A stretch of DNA of 64,000 bases from Agmasoma carcini (nom. nud.) (taxonomy: Eukaryota; Microsporidia; Thelohaniidae). The stretch is from assembly GCA_029232285.1 (NCBI GenBank), contig JAOXFI010000003.1, forward strand, positions 62,001-126,000, in the 5' to 3' direction. Position 1 is the stretch's first letter. Every line of letters starts with the position of its first letter. Made by a program: the position numbers and the translations under genes. A model generated the notes under the pieces. The model saw nothing but the letters and a program-made list of their open reading frames with translations, made no database searches and was not told where the DNA came from. Positions 50,568-61,059 of the stretch are shown here, piece after piece.

Positions 50568-51614
50568 ATGGATCAAATCCTGAATACACATAGAAACAAA
50601 TCATTTGGCTCTAACATTCAGATCTTTTTAAACCTTCCATCAGACTTTATATTTAACATAGCAGAGATTATCATAGAATATAACACGGAAAAACAGGCTG
50701 TTTCTATTTTAAGAAATGAAATTCCTGATAACATAAAAAAGAACATGATAAGCTACTTTGATGGACAAATAGATGAATATATATTCTTCTTAGAGGAAAA
50801 TATCAATATTTTTCTAAGTAATAAACTACCAGAACAACAAATTCAAAAAAAGGAAAACTTAAATGAGACAAAAAACTTGGGTAAGAGCTACAAAATGAAT
50901 ATAAATCATAAAATCAAGCCAAATGTTAAATTTGACTGTTTTAAATCAAACATTTACAATATATTCTGTGAAAATTTGATTGTAACTGTGGAATGCAACA
51001 GATGTTGCACCTCAAATACTATTTCACAATCAGCTGAGTGTACTAAATGTAGAACATTATTGGAAATGACATACGTACCTTCCTTAGACACTGAATATTT
51101 TGGATTTCTTGAAATTAAAAAGGGGAAACTATTATTTTTTAATCAGACAAATTATTTTTATACATGTCAAGAATGTATGACTACCTATAGATCACCAGTT
51201 ATTAGGAAGAATGAGACACATACACATTCATGTTACAGTTGTAGTGCTAAATTGAGACTAAGGATTGATTCTATTGATTTTATTTCTAGAGCAGCACCCA
51301 TAAAGATTAAGCAAGGAGAGCCTTTACCTGATAATGGTACATGTAAACATTATAAAAAATCTTTAAGATGGTTTAGGTTTCCTTGTTGTAATTCACTGTT
51401 TCCGTGTGATGTTTGTCATGATGAAGCGAGTAATCATGAATGTGAAATGGCAGATAAAATGGTATGTGGGTTGTGTGGAAAGGAACAAAGTACCAAGAAA
51501 GACTGTGATTGTGGTATGAAGCTTAAAAATACATCAAAGTTTTGGGAAGGGGGCAAAGGTAACAGAAATAAGTCGACTATGAGTAAGAAAGATTCAAAAA
51601 AATATAGAAAATAA
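50568..51614 (+). CDS. CHY-type zinc-finger protein
   Basis: Protein of 348 residues; the ATG at 50568 replaces an upstream TTG. The N-terminal half is helical and unremarkable. The middle has two CxxC pairs (CNRCC and ECTKC; CQECM and SCYSCS). The C-terminal domain is a CHY zinc finger: GTCKHYKKSLRWFRFPCC, PCDVCHDEASNHEC, MVCGLCGKEQS, CDCG, then FWEGGKGNRN and a MSKKDSKKYRK tail, which is the standard ending of uncharacterised fungal CHY proteins. CHY fingers bind three zincs; relatives include the mitochondrial helper Hot13 and the ubiquitin ligase Pirh2. No RING finger is present, so a ligase role is unlikely. The exact function is unknown. Confidence 0.85.
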   Translation: MDQILNTHRNKSFGSNIQIFLNLPSDFIFNIAEIIIEYNTEKQAVSILRNEIPDNIKKNMISYFDGQIDEYIFFLEENINIFLSNKLPEQQIQKKENLNETKNLGKSYKMNINHKIKPNVKFDCFKSNIYNIFCENLIVTVECNRCCTSNTISQSAECTKCRTLLEMTYVPSLDTEYFGFLEIKKGKLLFFNQTNYFYTCQECMTTYRSPVIRKNETHTHSCYSCSAKLRLRIDSIDFISRAAPIKIKQGEPLPDNGTCKHYKKSLRWFRFPCCNSLFPCDVCHDEASNHECEMADKMVCGLCGKEQSTKKDCDCGMKLKNTSKFWEGGKGNRNKSTMSKKDSKKYRK

Positions 51615-51710
51615 AAATGTTTAAATTTTCAACATCTAATAATATATAATGTTGTTTAATGAACAAGTGTCAAATATTGACCCTTTATTTAGGTGTATAG
51701 ATTTATAGGC

Positions 51711-51751
51711 TTGAGGGTAATTCCCCGTGCCCCTGTTATTACCCTCAAACC
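51711..51751. terminator. Stem-loop downstream of the CHY gene (possible transcript end)
   Basis: TTGAGGGTAAT pairs perfectly with ATTACCCTCAA over a loop of about 18 bases that is unusually C-rich (CCCCGTGCCCC). It lies about 100 bases after the stop codon. It may mark a transcript end or be the tip of a lost element; eukaryotic termination does not need it. Confidence 0.4.
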
Positions 51752-51765
51752 GATTTATCTTTATA

Positions 51766-52041
51766 ATATGTAAAAGTGTTATAAAAAGTGATAAAACTAA
51801 ACATTGAAGAAAAAAACGCCACAGGAATATGTAAAAGTGTTATAATTAACCTAAAAGGTAATAAAAAACTAAACATTGAAGAAAAAAACACCACAGGAAT
51901 ATGTAAAAGTGTTATAATTAACCTAAAAGGTAATAAAAAACTAAACATTGAAGAACAAAAACACCACTTGAATATGTAAAAGTGTTATAATTAACCTAAA
52001 AGGTAATAAAAAACTAAACATTGAAGAACAAAAACACCACA
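51766..52041. repeat. 72-bp tandem repeat, about four units
   Basis: Units begin TATGTAAAAGTGTTATA at about 51768, 51829, 51901 and 51974 (periods 61, 72 and 73). The first unit lacks an 11-base block near TTAACCTAAAAGG. Each ends in CACCAC-type sequence. The units give weak open frames in both directions, which are not genes. The array sits 58 bases from a mariner end. Confidence 0.9.
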
Positions 52042-52098
52042 AGAGCAAATTTATTAAATATCAATTTAATAGTATATTTTATTTTTAATATTATTATA

Positions 52099-53096
52099 CA
52101 CTGGAGAAAAACAAACACACTAAATGATTGATTTTTGGTCAAGTGTTAACACATTTTAATAAATATTGTTATACTTATATTATATTTCAATCTTTTTATG
52201 AATTTTGTAAATTTGGCAAAAACCCGGCACCCGGTAGAAAATCTTAATTAAAAATTTTATTAGATTATATTTAGCTTTTATAACTGCTTTTTATCTATTT
52301 TCATGATGGAATTAAATTTTTAACAAGGTTTTCTGGTATAAAATACCATAATTCAACATTTCATTATTTAGATCATTTAGTGATTTGAACATAATTATAT
52401 AAAATATTTTTATATAGCTCCAAATAGATTTGATTGGATCTAAATCAAATGCCCAAACTAGCCAATCCATGAATCAGTAACATTTTCGTTAAAATATGAT
52501 TTTTTCGCCCTAGAAGCGTAACAATATATGTTGCTTATTACATTATAATTATATGAATTTAACTTATCATTTACTAGCACTAAGTTTCCTCATCGTTTAC
52601 CTGACATTCAACCCTTATACATTAAATTATCACTCTTAATTTTATTGATAACACTTCTTCAAGCCTATCCCCTGAATTTATTCACATCAATCTCTTTCAT
52701 TTAGCTTAAACTTAATTCAGTTCAGATTATTTTATCTAAACATCTTTTGTATTTGAAATATTCTTTAATACCAACCTTAAAAAAATATTTGGATAGATTG
52801 ATCAATAAAGGTTTATAAACTTCTACACGAATATTCATATTATACAATGTTTTCTTGTAGTATGGGTGTTACATTTGATTACAGGTTTTTTGATAGCTCT
52901 GTTGACGTAGAGAATAGATTTTTGTGTTTTTAAATTATATTTAAATCACTCCTTTAAAATCTTATGTATACCGGATTCACCTTGCCTTTTAAAATAATTA
53001 TTATTGACATTCTATCCCTTTAAGTCTTAAAATAATTTTAAAAATGATGGAATAAAACGATCCTTTTTAATAGATGTTCGATTTTCCTCTCCAGTG
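52099..53096 (-). mobile_element. Tc1/mariner-type transposon, 998 bp
   Basis: Flanked by TA on both sides. Ends are CACTGGAGAAAAACAAACAC and, on the other strand, CACTGGAGAGGAAAATCGAAC-like. An inner site near 52197-52235 (GAATTTTGTAAATTTGGC) resembles the inner sites of the elements at 33.0 and 60.8 kb. The transposase, on the reverse strand, is broken and internally deleted. Confidence 0.88.
52240..53000 (-). pseudogene. Decayed Tc1/mariner transposase
   Basis: Reverse strand. HASRAKKSYFNEN-type sequence (about 52515) precedes a mutated DWPxxSPDLNPIE block (about 52430-52470), then KSLNDLNNEMLNY (about 52350-52390) and KAVIKAKYNLIKF (about 52240-52280), matching the C-terminal end of Tc1/mariner transposases. 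Stops and frameshifts throughout. Confidence 0.75.
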
Positions 53097-54182
53097 TATA
53101 TACTTAAACAATTATGTAAATTTGATCGAAGAAGAAAAATGTTAACAAAATAGCGTTTCTCCAATTAATACATACATTATCATCTTATTGGTATACATTA
53201 ATCGTTATATATTAAATAAATATTATAAAATTTAAAGAGGATAGAATGTTTATAAGATACATTTCTAATATACAGTGTTGAGCCTTCAAAATGACAAAAT
53301 ATATAAACGCGTTAGAAATCAAATAAAATTTAATTTTATATAAATGTATATTTGATTGTATACATATTTATATTTGGTTTTTATGATATAAAATAATTAA
53401 TACGTTTGCATATTACCTTAATATAATCAATACACATTGATCTTAAATTTTCTACGAGCTATTGACAATAATTTATCATTATTTTACCTCTGAAATCTTG
53501 GGTTTTTTAGCCACAATATTTCCAAAAATGATAAATTGGGTTCAAGCATAATAATTGTGGTTATCATTCAAACTATATAATGTTTTCGTTGAGAAATGTG
53601 ATCGGAAGTGTGTTACGAATTGTTGTTTCGTCGAAAAATGAATTTATCTAATTTAATCTTTTTCACAAAATTATCAACTAATTTATAAACATGTTGATAT
53701 TTGTTTATTGTATCTTCAATTAGAACCAACTTTCCAACACCACGTTTAACTTTCGATAAGAGATGGTTGTGATTAAGCAATATAGATGATCTTTGAAGCT
53801 GAATTGTCGTTACAAAAAGTTAAATGATGAATCATCTTCTATTATAATAAATCTTATGTATGAATATTGTAATATATCTTCTCTTAGTAAGCCTTATGCT
53901 CAGTAAGGCTTGTGAACAGCAACCATCTTAAATAAACCCTTCCATATTGAAATAATTGCAAATTGTATGGGTAGTTAAAATTTAACCCAATTTTTCTTCT
54001 ACAACTTTTTTATATCATACCACCTGATTATTTTTATCAAAAGTTAAGCCATTGTTAAATAGTAACAATGAATTAATCAATTTCTATAAAATTTAGGTAT
54101 ATTAAAGAGGAATTGTTCAGGTTTAATCTGTCGTATACCTGTATGATATCAAATCATACAAGAAACATAGATAAGATATTTT
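53097..54182. other. AT-rich spacer
   Basis: About 1.1 kb after the mariner. No gene or tRNA is visible; no other copy of any family was recognised here. Confidence 0.45.
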
Positions 54183-54437
54183 GTGTGTTTTAATGACTTT
54201 AATAAATCATCAGATATTGAAATTTTTTGGCTAAATGATACAACAATTATCAAAATTGTTAATTTAAATGGATTATATAAGAAAACGATAATAAAAATTT
54301 ATGAAAAGTTAAATTACAGGTGCGTAGATTATTTTGATACGTATCCAATGATATTAAGAAAAAATATAAGGTTAGGTATTAGAATAATAATATATAAGTG
54401 TTCAGTATCGCTGATACCTGTTAAAGTATACATGTAA
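54183..54437 (+). pseudogene. Possible Merlin/IS1595-type transposase fragment
   Basis: An 84-residue open stretch reads NDTTIIKIVNLNGLYKKTIIKIYEKLNYRCVDYF in parts (IIKIVNLNG, KKTIIKIYEKL, RCVDYFDTYPMIL). This is the shape of the helix-turn-helix just before the catalytic domain of Merlin-type transposases, which continue into GG-G-VQIDE. The catalytic part is missing or unrecognisable after it. Tentative: short and unsupported elsewhere. Confidence 0.4.
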
Positions 54438-55009
54438 CATGTTACCGGCATAAGCGCGTTGACCTTATTACCTATTATCAGGCGTGTCTGTAAATAAAGT
54501 ACAGTTGTACATTCTATTGAATTTTATAATATACTCTCGCTTTGGTTTGATTCATTACACAGTTAATCATAGTGTTAACTTTGTTGATCCTTGAACACCC
54601 ACTCATATTCAAATCATATTTGGAAAAATCAATACACGTATAAAAGCAAGGGTACACAATAATTTATAATAGAAGTTTTTTGCCAGAGATGAAGGCAAAA
54701 GACTGCATCATTATAGGTGATTTTGCAAAAATATTGTAACCATATTTATTGCTATTACCTGTCACGAGCTGAAGGTAATTTATTTACCCTATTAAATACC
54801 AATAATAACTGTAAATAAATCATTGTTCCAACATAAAATAATTATTAAAAAAAATTTTTTTTGTGCAGGGGGAAATTTGCTTCTGATCCGGGTGAAGTAT
54901 AAAAGATAACCTCAAATAAATATAGAGGTGGTGTTATATGTACTTAGGTTGCAAAAAAGAAATTATATTGATTTCTTAACCAAAATATATCTTTAGGTTA
55001 GTTTATATT
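54438..55009. other. AT-rich spacer
   Basis: About 570 bases without gene or repeat. A GC-richer bit (CCGGCATAAGCGCG at about 54442-54460) stands out slightly. Confidence 0.4.
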
Positions 55010-55140
55010 TCGACAAAGCAACTATTCTCGCTATGCTTCTAGGTTGACAAAATTATACTTTAGAAAAGTTGTGCTATGTCATTGGTTAGCTAATCCAAAA
55101 GTTCGATTTAAGTTTTTGCTATATAACCAAATTTTATATA
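55010..55140 (+). mobile_element. Tc1/mariner transposase fragment
   Basis: Reads HASRLTKLYFRKVV-like and HWLANPKVRFK, parallel to the HASRAKKSYF and DWPxxSPDLNP region of the 52.1 kb element. No ends are visible; a small relic. Confidence 0.6.
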
Positions 55141-56037
55141 AAATTTAAATAATGATATATAATGATGCCAATGTCTAAATGAATATTAAAATCATACCCA
55201 ACAGAGACTGTGTGAGTGTTGAAACTGTTTACTAAAAACACAGTTGGTGTTTGATAGAAACGAGAAGAATATAATCTAGGAATGTCTTTTTTGTTTAAAA
55301 AAGGTTTCAATTATAAAAACCAACTTGCCGCTTGCTAAAAGTTTTAAATTAGTCTATTTAATTTTATCTAAATCTTTTAGATTATTTTTAACCCAAGGTA
55401 GCTTGCCTTAGGTTCTGGTGAATTTCTATAAAGCCCCCATACTTGATAAATATATATAAAATAAATAATCTAAAATTTAAAATTTAAAATCTAAAAATCA
55501 AATAATTCAAAAATAAAATATTTATTAAAATTGTTTTGGTATATCAAAAATAAACATTTTAAGGGTGTTAGTTTGTTCCTAAACCATTATAACCATTTTT
55601 ACGTTGAAAACTTTCTACGATAATTCTTGCACCTTTTATTCACCCCCACCCCTTTCATAATCATGATAAAATCCTGTAACAACGTTTGATCTTGAAAGAT
55701 CAATATATCTTATTATTTCTAAATGCTACTTGCCTTCTAATTCAGGTATCACAAGCTTTATTATAATCCTTATAGAATATACTATTATATTTTCAATATC
55801 AAAAGAAGTATAATTATCTGCACTGTCATTATTTGAAACCTATAAAATAGCAAAAAAATGCAAGGTGGCACTTAATCAAATACAAACTAACCAACTAATC
55901 AAAAAAACTTATATATTATATAAAAGAACACCCTCTTTTGTACAATTGCCAATAAATATGTTAATATTGATATTATTCTCTTAATTAGTCATTAATACAA
56001 CACAATAAATATTTAACTAATAGATAATTTTTTTTCA
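55141..56037. other. AT-rich spacer
   Basis: About 900 bases up to the small gene at 56038. A short run of nearly repeated AAAATTTAAAATTTAAAATC phrases is at about 55470-55495. Nothing else is recognised. Confidence 0.45.
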
Positions 56038-56253
56038 ATGTCAAAATTCATAGAACTATCAGAGCAGATAGCTAACAAAATGAATAAAATTTTGGATTCA
56101 AACATACAAACCTCTAAAGAAGCAAAGGGGTTGCTTGGTGAACTTTCGGTCCTTTCAGCTGCGTATGCTGTATCAATTCTAAAGGAAACGAAAGTAAATA
56201 CAAAAGTATCAAAAACCGACGTTGAAAAAATTTTTAAAACTCTTAACAAATAA
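56038..56253 (+). CDS. Small protein, possible CENP-X/MHF2-type histone fold
   Basis: Protein of 71 residues. It consists of three likely helices: IELSEQIANKMNKIL, EAKGLLGELSVLSAAYAVSIL and SKTDVEKIFKTLN. A helix, a long helix rich in small residues, then a short helix ending in a basic/hydrophobic D-E-KI--TL pattern is that of CENP-X, whose last helix is EVEHLEKILPQLL. CENP-X pairs with CENP-S in the kinetochore and the FANCM DNA-repair complex. The length (CENP-X 81 aa) and pattern fit, but a sequence this short cannot be proven by eye. It converges with the next gene with one base between the two stop codons. Confidence 0.5.
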   Translation: MSKFIELSEQIANKMNKILDSNIQTSKEAKGLLGELSVLSAAYAVSILKETKVNTKVSKTDVEKIFKTLNK

Positions 56254-56254
56254 A

Positions 56255-57211
56255 TTATTTACTCTCGTCTTTGTTATCATGAAGCAATTCCTTGTTTATT
56301 GTTAAACAATCAAATAGTTTCGTAACTATAGCCATCTTCATCATTTGAAATTCATTCATCTCAGTGTAAATTTGTATTTTATTGGTCAATTCTTCATGAA
56401 ATTCACTATCAAAGAACTCTTCTGTCTCAAAATTAGATATTTTTTCGGTTATCAAATCTTCTCCTTCCATTTCCACCCATTTTTTAAATTGTAATTGCTT
56501 ATTAAATACCAAATCTTCCATATAACCACAATCTATTGTATATAACTGATTAGAATCTCTATCATATTGAATTTTAGCAATGACTTTGTAAAAAGGAATT
56601 CTATCGTAGTTACTTCCAATGATATGTGAAAGATCTACTGAAAAAACCTTAACTTTTGTACCTGAGAACATATAAACATATGGCTTTGATAATATAATTT
56701 TAAAATCAATTCTATAATGCAAAAACACGGACACTGTCCTTATAAATTCTGTAAAAGTATTATCGCTGCTATCAACAATAAAATTTTCTGGTTTTTTTAA
56801 GAAATCCATAAAATTAAAATCTTTTTCCTTAATAGGAAATATAAAAGATATGCCAGTTTTTCGTAAAAGTTTGATTATCTTGTTTTTATGGTTATAAATA
56901 AATGAATATGCCCCTCTTTTTGCTAAAGGGAGCAATATAGACTCACCAAATTTAGATTTTGATAGTTTAACAATCTCATCATTTGATTTATATTTCTTAA
57001 TTTGGAAATCGTTCTCTTCAAAGTTTCCAACAAAATACAAATCAATGTTACGACCTCCTTTTAATAGAAATGGTGTGTTTATAATGCTATACATGGGATT
57101 ATATAAGTAAATACTAGCAATTATTGCAGATACTAAACTTATGATGGTAATTTTATACCTTTTTATTATGTTATAGGTGTTATAGTTCTTCCTTTCATTA
57201 GAGTAAACCAT
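56255..57211 (-). CDS. Single-span membrane protein of unknown function
   Basis: Protein of 318 residues. A short basic N-terminus (about 20 residues) precedes one hydrophobic span (TIISLVSAIIASIYLY, residues about 24-42), so it is probably anchored with the large C-terminal part on one side of the membrane. The rest has no recognised motif, low Cys, and mixed charged segments; the C-terminal 60 residues are acidic and probably helical. It may sit in the ER or outer mitochondrial-relic membrane. No homology was recognised. It has AAAAATTCGG-type sequence before the ATG. Confidence 0.7.
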   Translation of the reverse strand: MVYSNERKNYNTYNIIKRYKITIISLVSAIIASIYLYNPMYSIINTPFLLKGGRNIDLYFVGNFEENDFQIKKYKSNDEIVKLSKSKFGESILLPLAKRGAYSFIYNHKNKIIKLLRKTGISFIFPIKEKDFNFMDFLKKPENFIVDSSDNTFTEFIRTVSVFLHYRIDFKIILSKPYVYMFSGTKVKVFSVDLSHIIGSNYDRIPFYKVIAKIQYDRDSNQLYTIDCGYMEDLVFNKQLQFKKWVEMEGEDLITEKISNFETEEFFDSEFHEELTNKIQIYTEMNEFQMMKMAIVTKLFDCLTINKELLHDNKDESK

Positions 57212-58299
57212 GGATATAAAAATTCCGAATTTTTATAAGGAGAATAATTTGAAAGGGGATTTTCTATATTTTAAGTATAAATAACAATTTAAGAATTCTC
57301 ATATGATTTAAAATTATTATTTGATCTTTACACTGTTCTATATATAAAATTTAAATATATTTGTGTATGTTTTCACTAGCATTTGATGTTGTGATTTATA
57401 AATGTTGATTGTTTTAATCGATATCAAATATTATTACAAAAGGGTGGCATACTTAAATATTGAAATATGATTTTAGCTTAATTTATTTATAAGCCAAAAT
57501 TGCATATTTATAGCTTGTGGTTTAACAGGGATAGGAATCTTTCTTAGATAAGTCTAATGTGACACATCTATATATAATATACAACAATCATATCATAAAT
57601 GAGGGTATTGGCATATCAAAGCTTATTATTTTGGTTCAATATATAAGTATAATAATTCATATTTTACTTTTAACCTTCATATAAGAGTATATGGTGGCTT
57701 AAGCTGAATTTACGGATCCGATGTTAGTTATAGGCTTGCCCTGATAAATAAACCATTTATTAATACAAGAAATCATAAAAATGATCAAACATAAACATAT
57801 AAAGTAAATATGAAAAGTTTTCCAACAAGTGTAGTCACTACATTTTTATACAAAGCATTTGTCAAATATAAAAGAAAATTATGAAGACATACTAAAAGTA
57901 TTGTAAAAAACAATAAATATATTCTTGTTACAAAATTAAATCTATATTAGTAAAATATTACAAATAATAATTTTATATTATATTATTTAACTAAGTTTTA
58001 ATATTTTTAATTATTTGATTTGTTTTCCTTGAATTTTATATTGTTTACATGCGCTGGTCGATTTAACAGACCTAAACAAGTATTTAAGTAGAAATCTAAG
58101 CATTTATTAATACTCTTAGTTACTTTCAGCGACATAGTTTTTATAATCAAAAATGTTAAATTTTAAAAAATAAACGAAAATCACAATATTTCTTGTTTAA
58201 GTGAGCATGTTTCAATAGTGGTTGAGTTAAATTCCTATTTTTTATGTAGCAAAATTACTAAGCTATGATCTATGAATAGTTCATGATATTTTGTATATA
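57212..58299. other. AT-rich spacer
   Basis: About 1.1 kb upstream of the membrane protein gene. No gene, tRNA or repeat family copy was found. Confidence 0.45.
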
Positions 58300-59110
58300 T
58301 TATGTTCTGAATATAAGAGCCCACATCCACATGGTGAAGAATAGAAAATTGGAAAGAACGAATAATCGGGCTATAATGGGTTAGGACTAAAATAAGGTCA
58401 AGGAAATATGAATAAACTTGTATACTAGTTTGAGGTTGATAAATAAACACCTTTTCTATATTGGTAGAGAAGATCACTTCAGAATCTCGAAGACATAACC
58501 TGGGCGGTTGTTGTTAAGCACTAAAACTAATTGCAACCCCATCCTATGGCGAATGTCTTTAAAGTTTTATCATTACCAACTAAGATAGTTTAAGAGAAAA
58601 CGTCGTTACGTTTTTGATGTCATTTTTATCAATCCATTATAAGTGTATGATTAGTATCTGTTAGTTAACTAGTAAGATCATGAAATATTTTATTTGATTA
58701 ATTATTGCTATAAATATCATCTTACCCTGAAGGGCATATGCAGTCAGCAGACTGGGAGTATAAATAAACAAGTTGGTACCAATATTTACAACATTATATC
58801 TCGCCATCTGTTTCTTCTATTTAAATCTTACTCTCAATGTGTTCCATTTTTGTATGTAAATATTAATTAATTTTGTGGAAGTAAATCTCTTTATTTAATT
58901 TTTGATCAGAAATGGGTTGATTCGGTTTGAGAGTTTATATAGTTATTGATCATCTTAGACCTGTCTGTAATATTCCTTGTTATCTCAGATGTGCACAACA
59001 AGTTTTGATATTATGTAGGATATGTGAAGAAATTCTAAATCATTTATTATTTGCTGAAGTATATGGCTTTGTTTTCCGTATGTAGTTATATTGTGTTAAT
59101 AAACATATTT
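58300..59110 (+). repeat. Dispersed repeat family R1, copy 6 with an internal insertion
   Basis: Blocks: ATGTTCTGAATATAAGAGC, ATAATCGGGCTATAATGG, ACTAGTTTGAGGTTGATAAATAAACAC, AGAAGATCACTTCAGAATCTCG, GCACTAAAACTAATTGC and GTCTTTAAAGTTTTATCATTACC, to an end near TTGTGTTAATAAACAT. It is lengthened by about 150 bases at 58663-58812, listed separately. Diverged but clearly ordered. Confidence 0.75.
58663..58812. mobile_element. 150-base insertion inside repeat copy 6, flanked by a 7-base duplication
   Basis: ATCTGTT occurs at 58656-58662 and again at 58806-58812; in copy 4 the same place has only one ATCTGTT. The inserted DNA has no open frame and no clear terminal repeats. A 7-base target duplication would suit a small non-autonomous element, but slippage or a rearrangement is also possible. 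Confidence 0.45.
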
Positions 59111-59673
59111 ATTACTATATTTTAGAGTTGTGTTGAAATATATTAAGATATCTCAGAGACTTGATATATATAAGACTGAAAATAGTTTTTTACAATGGTT
59201 GCAGATAGCGGGGTAATAGTATGAATAAATTGAATTTAAAACTATAAAATTATTTAGATTGATGAATCAGTTCAATCATAATAAAGCGATCTCTATTTGA
59301 ATACTAGATAGTTGATTATATAAACATAATCTAATAACCAAAGCGTTTGATCCATGTGTAACACCGATATTTACTAGATTTGTTCTTACAGGCGTGTTGT
59401 TTTGGTGTATCTATTCTTATTTTTATAATTCTATAAGAATAAGTTATTATTCATTCTTCGATCAGATCATATTTAACATGATTAAAGCTCATAACAGATG
59501 TTTTAGATGTCAAATCTTCAATATTTGAAATTCACTTATACCAGAGCATTAAATGGAATTGATAAAGGGGGTTATTTGTTTGTTTTACCTCTTAAATAAT
59601 TTAATATAAAAAATATTTTGTTTATTTTTTGACATTTGCCTTTAAATATTTCTAACTAAAAAATTTTAAGCCA
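59111..59673. other. AT-rich spacer upstream of the Rei1-like gene
   Basis: About 560 bases. It ends with CTAAAAAATTTTAAGCC before the ATG at 59674. Otherwise featureless. Confidence 0.45.
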
Positions 59674-60264
59674 ATGTATTGTTCATCATGTGATTGTAAA
59701 ATTATCAGTGCCGACCATTATAGCAGTGAAATTCATTCTATAAATCTAAATAGAAAGATTAATCAATTACCGCCCTTAACACATGAGGAATTAGCTTCAG
59801 AATCAAATTCTGATGACTTTTATTTTGAAGTTGAACAAAGTCACACTGAATCTGAGAGTATGTCACTTTATAATTCACAAACTAGCTTTAACCCCACTGA
59901 ATTATGTTATTTTTGTGATGAAAAAACATCAAGATCACATTACTTAAGTCATGGCTTAAATGATGAACAAATATTCTATATTAGGAGAAATGTATGTTTT
60001 GTCTGCTACGAGTCATTTATTAACAGAGAAAGTCTTAAGGATCATATGGAAAGTAAAAATCATAGAAATATTTTTACTGATGGTTTTTCTTTGTTTTTGG
60101 AAAATGGTAAAATACTAAACTCAAAAAAACAATTTCTAAGTGCCATTCCTTTTTCCTATACAACATTTGATTTAAGAAGAAGAAAAGTGTGTGAGAATAA
60201 ACATTCAAATGTTTTGAGAGGTATGAATGTTATTCCTAAACTGAACAATAGGATCAAAAAGTAA
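59674..60264 (+). CDS. Rei1/Reh1-like zinc-finger factor of cytoplasmic 60S maturation
   Basis: Protein of 196 residues (yeast Rei1 is 393). Two-zinc-finger pattern: CSSCDCKIISADHYSSEIHSINLNRKI at the start (C2H2 with the LNRKI tail, like the NLKRKV tail of Rei1), followed by NQLPPLTHEEL, which matches the AGLPPVS region; then CYFCDEKTSRSHYLSHG and NVCFVCYESFINRESLKDHMESKNH, two more C2H2 fingers, and a weaker C-terminal GMNVIPKLNNR. Rei1 recycles the export factor Arx1 and prepares 60S subunits. It is about half the normal length, with the linkers lost. Three fingers are retained. Confidence 0.8.
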   Translation: MYCSSCDCKIISADHYSSEIHSINLNRKINQLPPLTHEELASESNSDDFYFEVEQSHTESESMSLYNSQTSFNPTELCYFCDEKTSRSHYLSHGLNDEQIFYIRRNVCFVCYESFINRESLKDHMESKNHRNIFTDGFSLFLENGKILNSKKQFLSAIPFSYTTFDLRRRKVCENKHSNVLRGMNVIPKLNNRIKK

Positions 60265-60595
60265 ATGTATTTTGTTATATGAAAAGTTAGACTTCTAAAT
60301 ATTGTTATTTTATATATAAATTACAATATACCTAGCAATATCATTTGGTATGTTGCTGATCCTAAATATATTGAAATTCTTTAAAATTCAATATAAAATT
60401 TGTTTTATTCTACATGTATAAGTATACTATATATGATAGAGATATACTTGTGATATTATTTATGTTTTTAAGAAACATACTGTATATTTATTCAAACCCA
60501 CTTATAGATAATATTCTATAACAAACAAAGTTTGTGAATGATATCAGTGTAGAACAATATTTACTGCTCTTATGATTATTGTATACTGGAAGTAA

Positions 60596-60870
60596 TATCT
60601 TTTATAAATACACGGTTAGATAAAGCCCGGACACCCCTAAAATGTTTATTTTTCAATAAATTAAAATAATTTTGATAAATACACGTAAGGAAAAAAACCG
60701 GTATACGTAAAATTTTTTTTTGATAATCAAAATAGTTATTTTAATAAATATAAGTATTATTGTATTATGCTGTGCCTTTAATTTTTGCATCATGAATATT
60801 GTTATGTTTATTTTACGAATTTTGTAAGTTTGCCAAATAAGCCGGACACATGAAGAAAACCGTTTGCCTA
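60596..60870. mobile_element. Mariner-type terminal repeats (remnant)
   Basis: Two degenerate outer-type sites (GCCCGGACACCCCTAAAATG at about 60631-60650; ACCGGTATACGTAAAATT at about 60696) and one inner-type site (ACGAATTTTGTAAGTTTGCC at about 60815-60835, then AAGCCGGACACATGAAG). They resemble the sites of the 33.0 and 52.1 kb elements. The remnant may have carried the transposase relics downstream. Confidence 0.55.
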
Positions 60871-61059
60871 TTTTAAAATATACAATATCATATATTATGG
60901 GACTCCTGTAAAAAATTAACATTTTTTTACTATTATACTAAATATAAATATAAAAACCTTTTTAATAATTTTAAAAATAACTTATCACAATAAGATTGAT
61001 TTTTTGTTTCTCAACGATATTCATTAATTATCATTCCTTTACAAAATTACTTAGATTAT

